From positions 1-64,000 of the forward strand of contig NZ_JAPFBW010000022.1 in assembly GCF_026153205.1 (NCBI RefSeq): a DNA stretch of 64,000 nt, written 5' to 3'. A model generated the notes under the pieces. It was not told the origin of the DNA and did no database searches. It worked only from the letters and a program-made list of their open reading frames with translations. This document shows, piece after piece, positions 15,989 through 24,485 of the stretch (the stretch's first letter is position 1; every line of letters starts with the position of its first letter). Position numbers and translations under genes: made by a program. Origin of the DNA: Aquabacterium sp. A7-Y (lineage in GTDB: Bacteria > Pseudomonadota > Gammaproteobacteria > Burkholderiales > Burkholderiaceae_C).

Positions 15989-16750
15989 GTGGCCAATGAC
16001 GTGAGCTCCTCCTCCAATCCTGTGCCAGCCTCTCCTGCACCGATCCCGCTGGACCTGCGGCGGGTCGATGCCGCTTACGGCAGCGGCACCTCCGCTCCCG
16101 AGCGGGTCGCCGCGATCGGGGCCGTGGTGGTCGCGCACCTGGCGGCCGGCTGGGGCTTGATGCAGGTCGATGCCGTGCGCGAGGCGGTCAGCGAGGCCGC
16201 GCCCATCTTCGTCAACTTCGTGCAGGTGGCTCCGCCGCCGCCGGTGCCCGCCCCGCCGCCCCCTCCGCCGCCCGAGCCGCCGAAGCCGCGCCCCAGGACA
16301 CCGCCGCCGCCGGCTCCCGTGGTCACGGCGCCGCCCAGCCCGGCCCCGGCGCCCTTTGTCGCGCCGCCGCCACCGGTCGAGCCGCAGCCGCCAGCGCCAC
16401 CCGCGCCCGAGCCGGCTCCCCCCGTGCCGCCGGCGCCTCCGGCTCCGCCCGCACCGGCTCCGCCGCGCACCATCTCGGCCACCGAACTGCAGGTGGTCAC
16501 GCCGGTGAGCGTCGTTTATCCGACCCAGTCCAAGCGCCTGGGCGAAGCCGGTCGTGTGGTGCTGCGGACGCTGATCGATCCCACCGGACGGCCGGCACAG
16601 GTGCTGGTCAAGTCCTCGTCCGGTTATGCCCGGCTCGACGACGCGGCCGTCAACGCCATGCGTGCGGCGCGTTTCCGCCCCCCGATGCGAGACGGCAAGC
16701 CCGAAGCCGTCTGGGCAGAGATGCCCATCCTTTTTGAACTGGAGAACTGA
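15989..16750 (+). CDS. tonB: TonB energy-transducing protein
   Basis: A 253-residue TonB. It has an N-terminal membrane anchor (AAIGAVVVAHLAAGWGL, about residues 37-55), a long Pro/Ala/Glu-rich periplasm-spanning segment (about 75-165) and a C-terminal TonB domain starting near SVVYPTQSKRLGEAG and containing GRPAQVLVKSSSGYARLDDAAVNAM. It transmits proton-motive force from ExbB/ExbD to outer-membrane receptors for siderophores and haem. The reading frame opens at GTG 15989, two bases after the Fur box; GTG 16001 is an alternative, and neither has a Shine-Dalgarno. If transcription starts just after the TATAAT, the mRNA would have a leader of only 10-25 bases. It is followed immediately by exbB and exbD. 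Confidence 0.92.
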   Translation: MANDVSSSSNPVPASPAPIPLDLRRVDAAYGSGTSAPERVAAIGAVVVAHLAAGWGLMQVDAVREAVSEAAPIFVNFVQVAPPPPVPAPPPPPPPEPPKPRPRTPPPPAPVVTAPPSPAPAPFVAPPPPVEPQPPAPPAPEPAPPVPPAPPAPPAPAPPRTISATELQVVTPVSVVYPTQSKRLGEAGRVVLRTLIDPTGRPAQVLVKSSSGYARLDDAAVNAMRAARFRPPMRDGKPEAVWAEMPILFELEN

Positions 16751-16752
16751 CC

Positions 16753-17505
16753 GTGAACCCCTCCACCTCCCTCGGCTTCGGCCACTTCATCGCCCAGGCC
16801 GACGTCATCGGCAAGGCCTTGCTCGTGATGCTGGTGCTGATGTCGGCCATCTCGTGGTACCTGATCATCATGAAGGGCATCACCCAGTTCGTCCGCAAGA
16901 AGCGCAGCGAACAGTTCCTGAGCTTCTTTTGGAACGCCAGCTCGCTCGACGCGGTGCAGAACGAGATATCGACGCATGGCGTGCGCGACCCCTTCTCGCA
17001 CCTCACCGCCCATGCGATGCACGCCCAGGCCCACCACGCGAAGTACGGCGCTGCCAAGCTGGAGGAGGCGGGCAGCGCGCAGGACTTCCTGACCCGCACG
17101 ATCAAGAAGACCCTCGACGAGGAGACCATGCGTCTGGAGAACGGCCTCACGATGCTGGCCACCATCGGCGCGACCGCTCCTTTCGTCGGCCTGTTCGGCA
17201 CGGTCTGGGGCGTCTACCACGCCCTCGTGGCGATCGGCATGAGCGGCTCCGGCACGCTGGACAAGGTGGCCGGCCCGGTGGGCGAGGCCCTGATCATGAC
17301 CGGCATCGGCCTGGCTGTGGCCATCCCCGCCGTGATGGGCTACAACTGGCTGACCCGCAGCAACCGCGTGCTGACCGCCAAGCTCGACGCCTTCGCCTTC
17401 GAGCTGTTCACCTTCCTTTCGATGGGCCAGAGCCTGAAGGGCGAAAACGTGCGGCCCCTGAACCCGAACGGCCGTCACGGCGGCCAGCCGGCGCACGCCG
17501 CCTGA
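16753..17505 (+). CDS. exbB: ExbB, MotA/TolQ/ExbB proton channel family protein
   Basis: A 250-residue inner-membrane protein with three membrane segments in the ExbB arrangement: one near the N-terminus (KALLVMLVLMSAISWYLIIM) and two in the C-terminal half (TMLATIGATAPFVGLFGTVWG and the segment around MTGIGLAVAIPAVMGYNWL). It starts with GTG at 16753, two bases after the tonB stop, using GGAG inside the tonB end (16741-16744). ExbB pentamers with ExbD form the proton channel that energises TonB. Control is by the Fur box upstream of tonB. Confidence 0.93.
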   Translation: MNPSTSLGFGHFIAQADVIGKALLVMLVLMSAISWYLIIMKGITQFVRKKRSEQFLSFFWNASSLDAVQNEISTHGVRDPFSHLTAHAMHAQAHHAKYGAAKLEEAGSAQDFLTRTIKKTLDEETMRLENGLTMLATIGATAPFVGLFGTVWGVYHALVAIGMSGSGTLDKVAGPVGEALIMTGIGLAVAIPAVMGYNWLTRSNRVLTAKLDAFAFELFTFLSMGQSLKGENVRPLNPNGRHGGQPAHAA

Positions 17506-17527
17506 GCCGACGCGAAGGAGCACTTCC

Positions 17528-17947
17528 ATGGCATTCGCCAGTTTCGACAACAAGTCCTCCGGCGCCCCGATGGCCGAGATCAACATGGTGCCGCTCATCG
17601 ACGTGATGCTGGTGCTGCTGGTGATCTTCATCGTCACCGCGCCGCTGCTGACGCACGCCGTCAAGCTCGACCTGCCCAAGGCCACCGCCGAGGCCAACCA
17701 GCTCAAGCCCGAGAAGGTGGAATTCGCGATCGACGCCTCGGGCACGCGATTTTTCAATGGCGAGGTGGTCAGCCGCGAAGAGGCGATCAAGCGTTTCGCC
17801 ACCGAGGGCGCCCGCCAGCCCCAGCCCGAGGTGCACCTGCGCGCTGACCAGAACGTGCCCTACCGCTATGTGGCCGAAACACTGGCCGACGCTTCCAAGG
17901 CCGGTCTGAGCAAGATCGGCTTTGTCAGCGAGCCCGAGCAGAAGTAG
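17528..17947 (+). CDS. exbD: ExbD, biopolymer transport protein
   Basis: A 139-residue ExbD/TolR family protein. It has a short cytoplasmic N-terminus, a single membrane helix with the essential Asp25 in PLIDVMLVLLVIFIV, and a periplasmic domain that interacts with TonB. AAGGAG (17515-17520) precedes the ATG. It is the third gene of the tonB-exbB-exbD operon and completes the energy-transducing complex. No TonB-dependent receptor is encoded in the window. After its stop, about 240 bp without a gene contain only a weak GCGAGG/CCTCGC hairpin near 17960-17995. Confidence 0.93.
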   Translation: MAFASFDNKSSGAPMAEINMVPLIDVMLVLLVIFIVTAPLLTHAVKLDLPKATAEANQLKPEKVEFAIDASGTRFFNGEVVSREEAIKRFATEGARQPQPEVHLRADQNVPYRYVAETLADASKAGLSKIGFVSEPEQK

Positions 17948-18186
17948 ATTGCTCCGTCCCGAGCGAGGCCCTGCCCAGGTCCTCGCGGGACACCCGTCAT
18001 TACCCAGGCTCTAGGCAGCGCCCGCTGCCCGGCCCAGGCAAGGCGTACCGGAGGGCCGACAAGGTCCCGTCCTGCCTGCAAGCCCGTCTTGTCCTGTTGT
18101 CTCCGGGTGTAGTCGCACCGCCAGGTCGCCCTGCTGATCGTCGCTCCGGTGTTCGTGAACCCCTCCGCCACCTACGGGAGACTGTC

Positions 18187-19554
18187 ATGCAACGACGCGA
18201 TTTCATCGGCTGGCTCGCCAGCTCGGCCCCCCTGTCTGCCGCCGTCCTCAGCGCTTGCGGCGGCGGCAGCGACGACAACGACGACACCGACAATCCCCCC
18301 GAGACGCCCCAGCCCAACCGCTACGCGGCCGAGTGGCTGGTGGCCGACCCGCAGGCGGCCGGCGCCTTCCCGCCGGCGCTGGACGAGGTGGAGCGGATCG
18401 ACGAGTTCCTCAACGCCTGGGGCATCGCGATCCGGCCGGCCGGCGCGGGCGGGCACTTCTGGGTCGCCGCCGGCGGCTATTCCTTCCAGTTCGTCGGCGA
18501 CGTGCGGGCCTCCTCGGACAGCTCGCTGCGCATCTTGTTCCAGGATGCGCTGGCCCTGGTCAAAGTGCCGGGTGCCGGTGTGCCGGACGGCGAGACCGAA
18601 GTCACGGACACGACGAAGTTCATCGGCTTCACGACCGGGGTGGCTTTCAACGGCGCGCCGCTGGATTCCGGGCAGTTCCTGGTGCGCGATCAACCCGTCG
18701 AGGTGGGCGGCCGGACCGAGCTGCTCACCGGCTCGGCGCGTTTCGTGTTCGCGACCGACTCGGGCGTGATCTCGGGCTGGACCGAGCGCGACGCGGACAC
18801 CGGCGCCATCGTGCGCCAGGACGGGCCGGCGATGCCCATGATCGACCTGTCGGCCAGTGGCAGCCAGTTTTTCGGCCTGGCCGTGAAAACCGGCAGCTGG
18901 GACGAGCTGTGGGCGGCTGACTTCGGCAGCCAGCCCCAGATCCGCGCCTGGGACAGCCAGTGGCGGCCGCTGGACCTGGCGGCCCGCGGCGCCTTCGCCA
19001 ACCCCTTCATCGAGGGCCGGACCCAGGCCCGCCCCGGGGACTATGTGCCCTTCAACATCCAGGTGCTGCGCTGGGGCGGACGCGACTGCGCGATCGTCGC
19101 CTATGCCAAGTCGCAGCCCGACCCCGCGGATCCGACCCGTTTCCTCGCGGGTGAGGAAGACGCGATCGCCGCTGACCAGGAAGGCGATCGCCCCGACCGT
19201 GGCCGGGTCGCGATCTTCGACCTTGAAGGCCGCTTGCTGCAGCGCATCGAGGACGATGGCCGGCTGAATGCCCCCTGGGGCCTGGCGGTCGCGCCGGACA
19301 GTGGCTTCGGGCGGCTCTCCGGCGCCTTGCTGGTCGGCAACTTCGGTGGCCGGGGGCGGATCGCCGCCTACGACGACGAGGGCCGTTTCCTCGACTTCCT
19401 GCGCGGCAGCGACAACGAGCCGTTCGCGGTGCCCGGCTTGTGGGGCCTGCAGTTCGGCAACGGCGCCAGCCTGGGCGACGCGAATGCGCTCTATCTGGCG
19501 GCCGGGCCGGGCGACGAGACCCAGGGGGTGTTCGGTGTGCTTCGGCCGGCGTGA
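18187..19554 (+). CDS. TIGR03118-like lipoprotein (propeller-type secreted protein)
   Basis: A 455-residue exported lipoprotein. The N-terminus MQRRDFIGWLASSAPLSAAV followed by LSAC combines a twin-arginine-like RRDF motif with a lipobox, then a Gly/Asp/Asn linker. The mature domain has the family pattern LNAWGIAIRPAGAGGHFWV (about residues 75-95), and ends with NAPWGLAVAPDSGFG and ALLVGNFGGRGRIAAYD, as in TIGR03118 proteins, likely beta-propellers of unknown role. The start at 18187 is supported by GGGAG seven bases upstream. Two hairpins follow the gene (19568-19585 and 19633-19656), neither with a T-tract. Confidence 0.75.
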   Translation: MQRRDFIGWLASSAPLSAAVLSACGGGSDDNDDTDNPPETPQPNRYAAEWLVADPQAAGAFPPALDEVERIDEFLNAWGIAIRPAGAGGHFWVAAGGYSFQFVGDVRASSDSSLRILFQDALALVKVPGAGVPDGETEVTDTTKFIGFTTGVAFNGAPLDSGQFLVRDQPVEVGGRTELLTGSARFVFATDSGVISGWTERDADTGAIVRQDGPAMPMIDLSASGSQFFGLAVKTGSWDELWAADFGSQPQIRAWDSQWRPLDLAARGAFANPFIEGRTQARPGDYVPFNIQVLRWGGRDCAIVAYAKSQPDPADPTRFLAGEEDAIAADQEGDRPDRGRVAIFDLEGRLLQRIEDDGRLNAPWGLAVAPDSGFGRLSGALLVGNFGGRGRIAAYDDEGRFLDFLRGSDNEPFAVPGLWGLQFGNGASLGDANALYLAAGPGDETQGVFGVLRPA

Positions 19555-19567
19555 GCGAACGTCGAAC

Positions 19568-19656
19568 CGGTCACGCGGGTGACCGCTACGCGCGACCGGC
19601 CGGGGTATTCTTGTGCCGAACCAGCTCCAAAATCCGACGCGGGGCCGCGCGTCGGA
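19568..19656 (+). terminator. pair of stem-loops downstream of the TIGR03118-like gene
   Basis: CGGTCAC-GCGG-GTGACCG (19568-19585) and a perfect 9-bp stem (19633-19641 with 19648-19656, loop GGGCCG) lie in the 240-bp gap before fpr. No T-run follows either, so factor-dependent termination or mRNA end protection is more likely than intrinsic termination. The rest of the gap is AT-richer (19680-19740) and probably holds the fpr promoter, but no good hexamer pair was found. Confidence 0.4.
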
Positions 19657-19793
19657 CCGGTCCGCCGTCCTGCAATGCAGGCTTGCGTTAGATCAATCCG
19701 TTATTTGTGTATGGATGATTCATTTCCGATTCATCTGTATGATCGCCCTTCATCGGGTTCTCCCTTGTCCATTCCAACTCGCCCTCTCATGCC

Positions 19794-20567
19794 ATGAGTG
19801 CCTTCAACGAAGAACGCGTGCTGAGCGTCCATCACTGGACCGACCGCCTGTTCAGCTTCAAGACCACCCGCGACCAGGCCTTCCGTTTCCAGAATGGCCA
19901 CTTCACGATGATCGGTCTCAAGGTCAACGGGAAGCCGCTGCTGCGCGCCTACAGCGTGGCCAGTGCGAACTACGAGGAGCACCTCGAGTTTTTCAGCATC
20001 AAGGTGCCCGATGGCCCGCTGACCTCGCGGCTGCAGCACCTGAAGGAAGGCGACACCATCCTGGTCGGCCGCAAGCCCACCGGGACGCTGCTGCTGGACT
20101 ACCTGCTGCCCGGCAAGCGGCTCTACATGCTCGCCACCGGCACCGGCCTGGCGCCTTTCCTGAGCGTGATCCGCGATCCGCACACCTATGAGCGCTTCGA
20201 ACAGGTGGTGTTGGTGCACGGCTGCCGCACCGTCGGCGAGCTGGCCTACCAGGACCTGATCACCCAGGAGCTGCCGGGCCACGAGTTCCTCGGCGAGCTG
20301 GCCTCGCAGCAGCTGCTCTATTACCCGACCGTGACCCGCGAGCCCTTCCGCAACCAGGGCCGCATCACGACCTTGATCGAGAACGGCAAGCTGGCGGCCG
20401 ACCTGGGCGTGCCGCAGCTCGACCGCGAGAACGACCGGGTGATGATCTGCGGCAGCCCGCAGATGCTGAAGGACCTGAAGCAGATGCTCGACGAGCGCGG
20501 CTTCCACGAGGGCAACACGCACACCCCGGGCGACTACGTCATCGAACGGGCCTTCGCCGAGCAGTGA
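19794..20567 (+). CDS. fpr: ferredoxin/flavodoxin--NADP+ reductase
   Basis: A 257-residue FAD-dependent reductase of the bacterial Fpr type. The FAD-binding motif is RAYSVAS (about residues 50-56). The NADP domain begins with LYMLATGTGLAPFLSV (about 109-124), HGCRTVGELAY follows, and the C-terminal region MICGSPQMLKDLKQML is typical. It shuttles electrons between NADPH and ferredoxin or flavodoxin, supporting Fe-S assembly, radical enzymes and oxidative-stress defence. It is a single gene with a strong terminator 35 bp downstream. Confidence 0.93.
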   Translation: MSAFNEERVLSVHHWTDRLFSFKTTRDQAFRFQNGHFTMIGLKVNGKPLLRAYSVASANYEEHLEFFSIKVPDGPLTSRLQHLKEGDTILVGRKPTGTLLLDYLLPGKRLYMLATGTGLAPFLSVIRDPHTYERFEQVVLVHGCRTVGELAYQDLITQELPGHEFLGELASQQLLYYPTVTREPFRNQGRITTLIENGKLAADLGVPQLDRENDRVMICGSPQMLKDLKQMLDERGFHEGNTHTPGDYVIERAFAEQ

Positions 20568-20601
20568 GATGCGACGCGGCAGCTGCCGCGATGCACGACC
20601 C

Positions 20602-20626
20602 AAGGGGCTTCGAGCCCCTTTTTTTT
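20602..20626 (+). terminator. intrinsic terminator of fpr
   Basis: AAGGGGCT (20602-20609), loop TCG, AGCCCCTT (20613-20620), continuing into a run of T residues to 20626. A strong Rho-independent terminator on the plus strand, lying between fpr and the convergent oxidoreductase gene. Confidence 0.92.
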
Positions 20627-20640
20627 CGGGTCGCCTGTCC

Positions 20641-21282
20641 TCAATACGCCGCCGTGAAGCGCCGCCGGACGTGCTGCGGATACTCCACTTCGTCGAGGAT
20701 GGCGACCGCCAGGTCGGCCACCGACAGACGGCCGGGCTGGTCCCCGTCCATCAAGGGCTGGTCGCCACCAAGGCGGAAGCCGCCGCGCCGCGGGCCCGGC
20801 TCCAGCAGGATGGGGGGCGACACGAAGGTCCATTCCAGCGCGGTCTCGGCCTGGATGAGCGTGAGGGCCTCGCGCGCGGCCAGCGCGCCCTGTTTCCACT
20901 GCGCCGGGAACTCCGGCGTGTCGACCAGCTGCACCCCCGGTGCAACGTACAGGCTGCCGGCGCCGCCGACGATCAGCAGCCGTTTCAGCCCGGCGCGCTT
21001 GACGCCCTCGATGATGGCGCGCGTGCCGCGCAGGAACTCGTCGTGCAGGTCCGGGTGTTCCCAGCCCGGGTTGTAGGCCGACAGCACCGCGTCATGCCCT
21101 GCGACGGCGGCCGCCACCTGGGCGGCGTCGACGACGTCGGCCTGCACGGCGCTCATCCCCGGCCGGGGCGCCAGGCGCCCGGGGTGGCGCGACAGCGCCG
21201 TCACTTCATGGCCGCGCTGCAATGTTTCCTGCAGCAGGGCCGAGCCGACGAAGCCGGTGGCGCCGATCAAAGCGAGTTTCAT
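20641..21282 (-). CDS. NAD(P)H-binding atypical SDR (NmrA/BVR-B-like)
   Basis: A 213-residue Rossmann-fold protein with the atypical-SDR glycine motif IGATGFVGSALL (residues 6-17), SRHPGR in the nucleotide-selectivity region, and KRLLIVGGAGSLY in mid-sequence. It lacks the classical YxxxK pair, as in the NmrA/biliverdin-reductase-B-like group. The start at 21282 is chosen for the AGGAG directly upstream. It is divergent from a LysR regulator at 21393 with a 110-bp shared promoter region, the usual layout when a LysR protein controls a small stress-related oxidoreductase. Substrate unknown. Confidence 0.85.
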   Translation of the reverse strand: MKLALIGATGFVGSALLQETLQRGHEVTALSRHPGRLAPRPGMSAVQADVVDAAQVAAAVAGHDAVLSAYNPGWEHPDLHDEFLRGTRAIIEGVKRAGLKRLLIVGGAGSLYVAPGVQLVDTPEFPAQWKQGALAAREALTLIQAETALEWTFVSPPILLEPGPRRGGFRLGGDQPLMDGDQPGRLSVADLAVAILDEVEYPQHVRRRFTAAY

Positions 21283-21392
21283 CACTCCTGTCCTTTCTGT
21301 TTGACCTCGAAAGAGGCGACGGTTCAACGATAGAGGATGAAGCAGCTCTACACTAGTCACGCAAATTGGCATTCGTAGTTCAGAAAAACTTC

Positions 21393-22319
21393 ATGATCGA
21401 GCAGCTCAAGCGCATGGCCGTGCTGGCCGCCGTGGTCGAGCACCGCTCGATGAGCGCCGCCGCGCGGGCCCTGGGCACCACCACCTCGGCGGTGAGCCAG
21501 CAGGTGCGCCAGCTCGAGCGCGACATGGGGGTCACCCTGCTGCATCGATCCACCCGTCGCCTGCAGCTGACCGAGGCGGGTGAACGGTTCCACGCCGGCT
21601 GCGCCGCGATGGTCGCGGCGGCGCGCAGCGCCGAGCAGCAGCTCGCGCAGCTGCGCGACGCCCCGCTCGGCGAGCTCAGGGTGGCCTCCCCGGTCGGCTT
21701 TGCGCGCCACCTGGGACCGGCGCTGGCACCGCTGCTGGCGGGCAATGCCGGGCTCAGCCTGCACCTGCAGGTCGACGATGCCCTCATCGACCTGGCCGAG
21801 GCCCGCATCGACCTCGCGATCCGTTTCGGTCGCCTGCCAGATTCCAGCTGGGTCGCGCAGCGCCTCGCCGAGCTCGACCTGGCGGTCTGCGCCGCGCCCG
21901 CCTACCTGGCGCAGCGCGGCGTGCCCGCCAACCCGCAGGACCTGGCGGGCCACGAGTGGCTGCGTGTGGACCAGCGCCACCCGATGCCTCCGCTGGAGCT
22001 GCTCGGACCGCACGGCGCGGCGGAAAGGGTGCGACCGCGGGCGCGCGCCACCAGCAACAACCAGCTCTCGCTGCAACAGCTCTGCGAAGCCGGCCTCGGG
22101 CTCGCGGTGCTGGCACTGCAGGACATCGAGGCTTCCCTCCAGAGCGGCGCCCTGGTCACCCTGCTGCCCGACTGGCGCCCCGCCCCCTTGCCCATGTATG
22201 CGGTGACGCCGCAGCGTGGCACCCAACCTGCGAAGGTGCGCCATGCCATCGCCGCCCTGCAGACCTATCTGCTGGGCCTGCGCGGTGGCCGGGTGCTGCG
22301 CCCGGTGGGTGGGGCCTGA
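21393..22319 (+). CDS. LysR family transcriptional regulator
   Basis: A 308-residue LTTR. The N-terminal winged helix-turn-helix is MAVLAAVVEHRSMSAAARAL...SAVSQQVRQLERDMG (about residues 7-45), followed by the linker and a substrate-binding domain from about residue 90 (ELRVASPVGFARHLGPALAP). The ATG at 21393 fits the family N-terminus; a TTG at 21366 would add nine residues. Neither start has a clear Shine-Dalgarno. It is divergent from the oxidoreductase at 20641-21282, its most likely target. Sequence style resembles the YafC/PgrR-type LTTRs of proteobacteria, but the effector is not predictable. Confidence 0.9.
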   Translation: MIEQLKRMAVLAAVVEHRSMSAAARALGTTTSAVSQQVRQLERDMGVTLLHRSTRRLQLTEAGERFHAGCAAMVAAARSAEQQLAQLRDAPLGELRVASPVGFARHLGPALAPLLAGNAGLSLHLQVDDALIDLAEARIDLAIRFGRLPDSSWVAQRLAELDLAVCAAPAYLAQRGVPANPQDLAGHEWLRVDQRHPMPPLELLGPHGAAERVRPRARATSNNQLSLQQLCEAGLGLAVLALQDIEASLQSGALVTLLPDWRPAPLPMYAVTPQRGTQPAKVRHAIAALQTYLLGLRGGRVLRPVGGA

Positions 22320-22386
22320 GGACCCGCACCGCACGGGCGCGTGTTCCGACATACCGGCCGCCTTCGTGCGCGGTTAGCATGCCCGC

Positions 22387-23244
22387 ATGAAAGCGGCCTC
22401 CCGTGTCCACCACGTCCTGCGCCGGCCCCGGCGCGCCTGCCTGGCAGCGCTCGTCGCCCTGTGGCTGTGGCCCGTTCTCGCCACAGCGCAGTCGGCCTGG
22501 CTGTTCGGCGAACGCCACGACCACGCCGACCACCAGCGCCAGACGGCCGACGAGATCGCCCGGCTGGCGAAGCAGGGGCATCTGCACGCCGTAGTGATCG
22601 AGATGGCGGGGCAGGGGGCGAGCACCGTGGCCCTGCCGCCTGATGCCAGCGAGGCCCAGGTGCAGGCGGCGCTGGCGTGGAACGACAAGGCCTGGCCCTG
22701 GTCGCGCTACCGGGACGTGGTGATGAACGCGGTGCGAGCCGGCCGCCCGGTGTTCGGCGGCAACCTGTCGCGCCCGCAACTGCGCGAGGCGATGCGGCAG
22801 GGGCGCTGGGACGACACGGTGCCCGCTGCGAACCAACGCCGGCTGACCGAGGCGGTGCGCGACGGCCATTGCGGCTTGCTGCCCGAGGCGCAGCTGCCCG
22901 GCATGGTCCGCATGCAGCTGGCGCGCGACGACGCGCTGGCCCGGGCGGTCCGGCAGGCAGCCGAGGGCGCGGGCCGCGACGCCGTGGTGGTGCTCCTGGC
23001 CGGCTCGGCGCACGCCTCGCGGGAGCTGGGCGTTCCACTGCACTTGCAGAAGCTGGCACCGCGCCTGCCGCTGCGCACCATCGCCTTCTCGTCCAGCCAC
23101 TCGCCCGCGGCGGCAGAGCCTGGCTTCGACGACTGGCGGCCGGCCCCCCACGAACCCCCGGCCGACCACTGCGCCGCCTTGCGAGGTGCGTGGCCCGCGT
23201 CGTCCCCCGCCAGCTCGCAAGCCCCTGCCCAGGACCCACGATGA
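22387..23244 (+). CDS. ChaN family haem-binding-uptake-like protein
   Basis: A 285-residue exported protein. The signal peptide (ACLAALVALWLWPVLATA) is cleaved near AQS, about residue 36. The mature domain begins WLFGERHDHADHQ, matching the GExHxxxxH signature of the ChaN/Tiki-like superfamily, and contains VVIEMAGQG and VVLLAGSAHASRELGVP. ChaN in Campylobacter is a haem-binding lipoprotein, but no lipobox Cys is present here, so it is probably soluble in the periplasm. Its stop overlaps the start of the CoA-transferase gene as ATGA (23241-23244), so the two are translated together although no functional link is obvious. Confidence 0.75.
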   Translation: MKAASRVHHVLRRPRRACLAALVALWLWPVLATAQSAWLFGERHDHADHQRQTADEIARLAKQGHLHAVVIEMAGQGASTVALPPDASEAQVQAALAWNDKAWPWSRYRDVVMNAVRAGRPVFGGNLSRPQLREAMRQGRWDDTVPAANQRRLTEAVRDGHCGLLPEAQLPGMVRMQLARDDALARAVRQAAEGAGRDAVVVLLAGSAHASRELGVPLHLQKLAPRLPLRTIAFSSSHSPAAAEPGFDDWRPAPHEPPADHCAALRGAWPASSPASSQAPAQDPR

Positions 23245-24455
23245 CCTCGACAACCCCTGCCTGCTCCGACACTCGCGGCCCGCTGGCCGGCCTGCGTGTG
23301 GTCGAACTCGGCCAGCTGATTGCCGGCCCCTTCGCGGCCAAGACGCTGGCCGACTTCGGCGCCGACGTGATCAAGGTCGAGCCGCCCGACGGCGGCGACC
23401 CGCTGCGCCAGTGGCGGCTGCTGCACGAGGGCACCAGCGTCTGGTGGCAGGTGCAGTCGCGCAACAAGAAAAGCGTGACCCTGGACCTGCGCCAGCCGGA
23501 GGCGCGCGAGATCGCGCGCCGGCTCATCGCCGAGGCCGATGTGCTGATCGAGAACTTCAAGCCCGGCGTGATGGAAGGCTGGGGGCTGGACTACGACAGC
23601 CTGAGCGCGAGCAACCCCGGGCTGATCATGCTGCGCATCAGCGGCTACGGCCAGAGCGGGCCCTACAGGGACCGACCCGGCTTTGGCGTGGTGGCCGAGG
23701 CGATGGGCGGTCTGCGCCACCTGAGCGCGGAGCCCGGCCGGGTGCCGGTGCGCGTGGGTGTCAGCATCGGCGACACGCTGGCCTCGCTGCATGGTGTGAT
23801 CGGTGTGCTGATGGCGCTGCACCATCGGCGCGAGAGCGGCCGCGGCCAGGTGGTGGACGTCGCGCTCTACGAGGCGGTGTTCAACTGCATGGAAAGCCTG
23901 CTGCCCGAGTACAGCGCCTTCGGCGTGGTGCGCGAGCCGGCCGGCTCGGCCTTGCCCGGCATCGCGCCCAGCAATGCCTACCCGTGCCGCGACGGCTGGG
24001 TGCTGGTGGCCGGCAACGGCGACTCCATCTTCAAGCGGCTGATGGGCGCGATCGGCCGCGACGACCTGGCCGCCGACCCGGAGCTGGCGAACAACGTCGG
24101 CCGGGTGCGCCGCGTGGCCGAGATCGATGCGGCCATCGCCGCGTGGACCGCGTCGCGGGCGGTGCCCGAGGTGCTCGACACGCTGGAGACCGCGCGTGTG
24201 CCGGCCGGCCGCATCTACACCGCCAAGGACATCGCGGAAGACCCGCACTACCGGGCGCGCGGCATGATCCAGCGTGTCGAGAGCGCCGACGGCCTCAGCG
24301 TGGAGGTGCCGGGCGTGGTGCCGGTGCTCTCGGCGACGCCTGGCGCGATAGGCCGGCGTGCGCCCACGCTGGGCGAGGACACGCAGGCGGTGCTGCGCGA
24401 GGTCGGGGTGACGGCCGAGCAGCTGCAGGCGCTGCGGGACCGCGGCATCGTGTAG
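23241..24455 (+). CDS. CaiB/BaiF family (class III) CoA-transferase
   Basis: A 404-residue formyl-CoA-transferase-type enzyme. Family segments in order: GLRVVELGQLIAGPFAAKTLADFGADVIKVE (about residues 17-47), KKSVTLDLR, DVLIENFKPGVMEGWGLDY, ISGYGQSGPY, the catalytic Asp region VSIGDTLASLHGV (about 174-186) and the C-terminal TPGAIGRRAPTLGEDT. It moves CoA between carboxylic acids via a covalent Asp-CoA thioester. Translationally coupled to the ChaN-like gene upstream through an ATGA overlap. The acid pair is unknown; glutaryl, succinyl or aromatic acids are all precedented. Confidence 0.9.
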   Translation: MTSTTPACSDTRGPLAGLRVVELGQLIAGPFAAKTLADFGADVIKVEPPDGGDPLRQWRLLHEGTSVWWQVQSRNKKSVTLDLRQPEAREIARRLIAEADVLIENFKPGVMEGWGLDYDSLSASNPGLIMLRISGYGQSGPYRDRPGFGVVAEAMGGLRHLSAEPGRVPVRVGVSIGDTLASLHGVIGVLMALHHRRESGRGQVVDVALYEAVFNCMESLLPEYSAFGVVREPAGSALPGIAPSNAYPCRDGWVLVAGNGDSIFKRLMGAIGRDDLAADPELANNVGRVRRVAEIDAAIAAWTASRAVPEVLDTLETARVPAGRIYTAKDIAEDPHYRARGMIQRVESADGLSVEVPGVVPVLSATPGAIGRRAPTLGEDTQAVLREVGVTAEQLQALRDRGIV

Positions 24456-24485
24456 CCAGCACAGCCTGTCTGTCCCCACAGGAAC

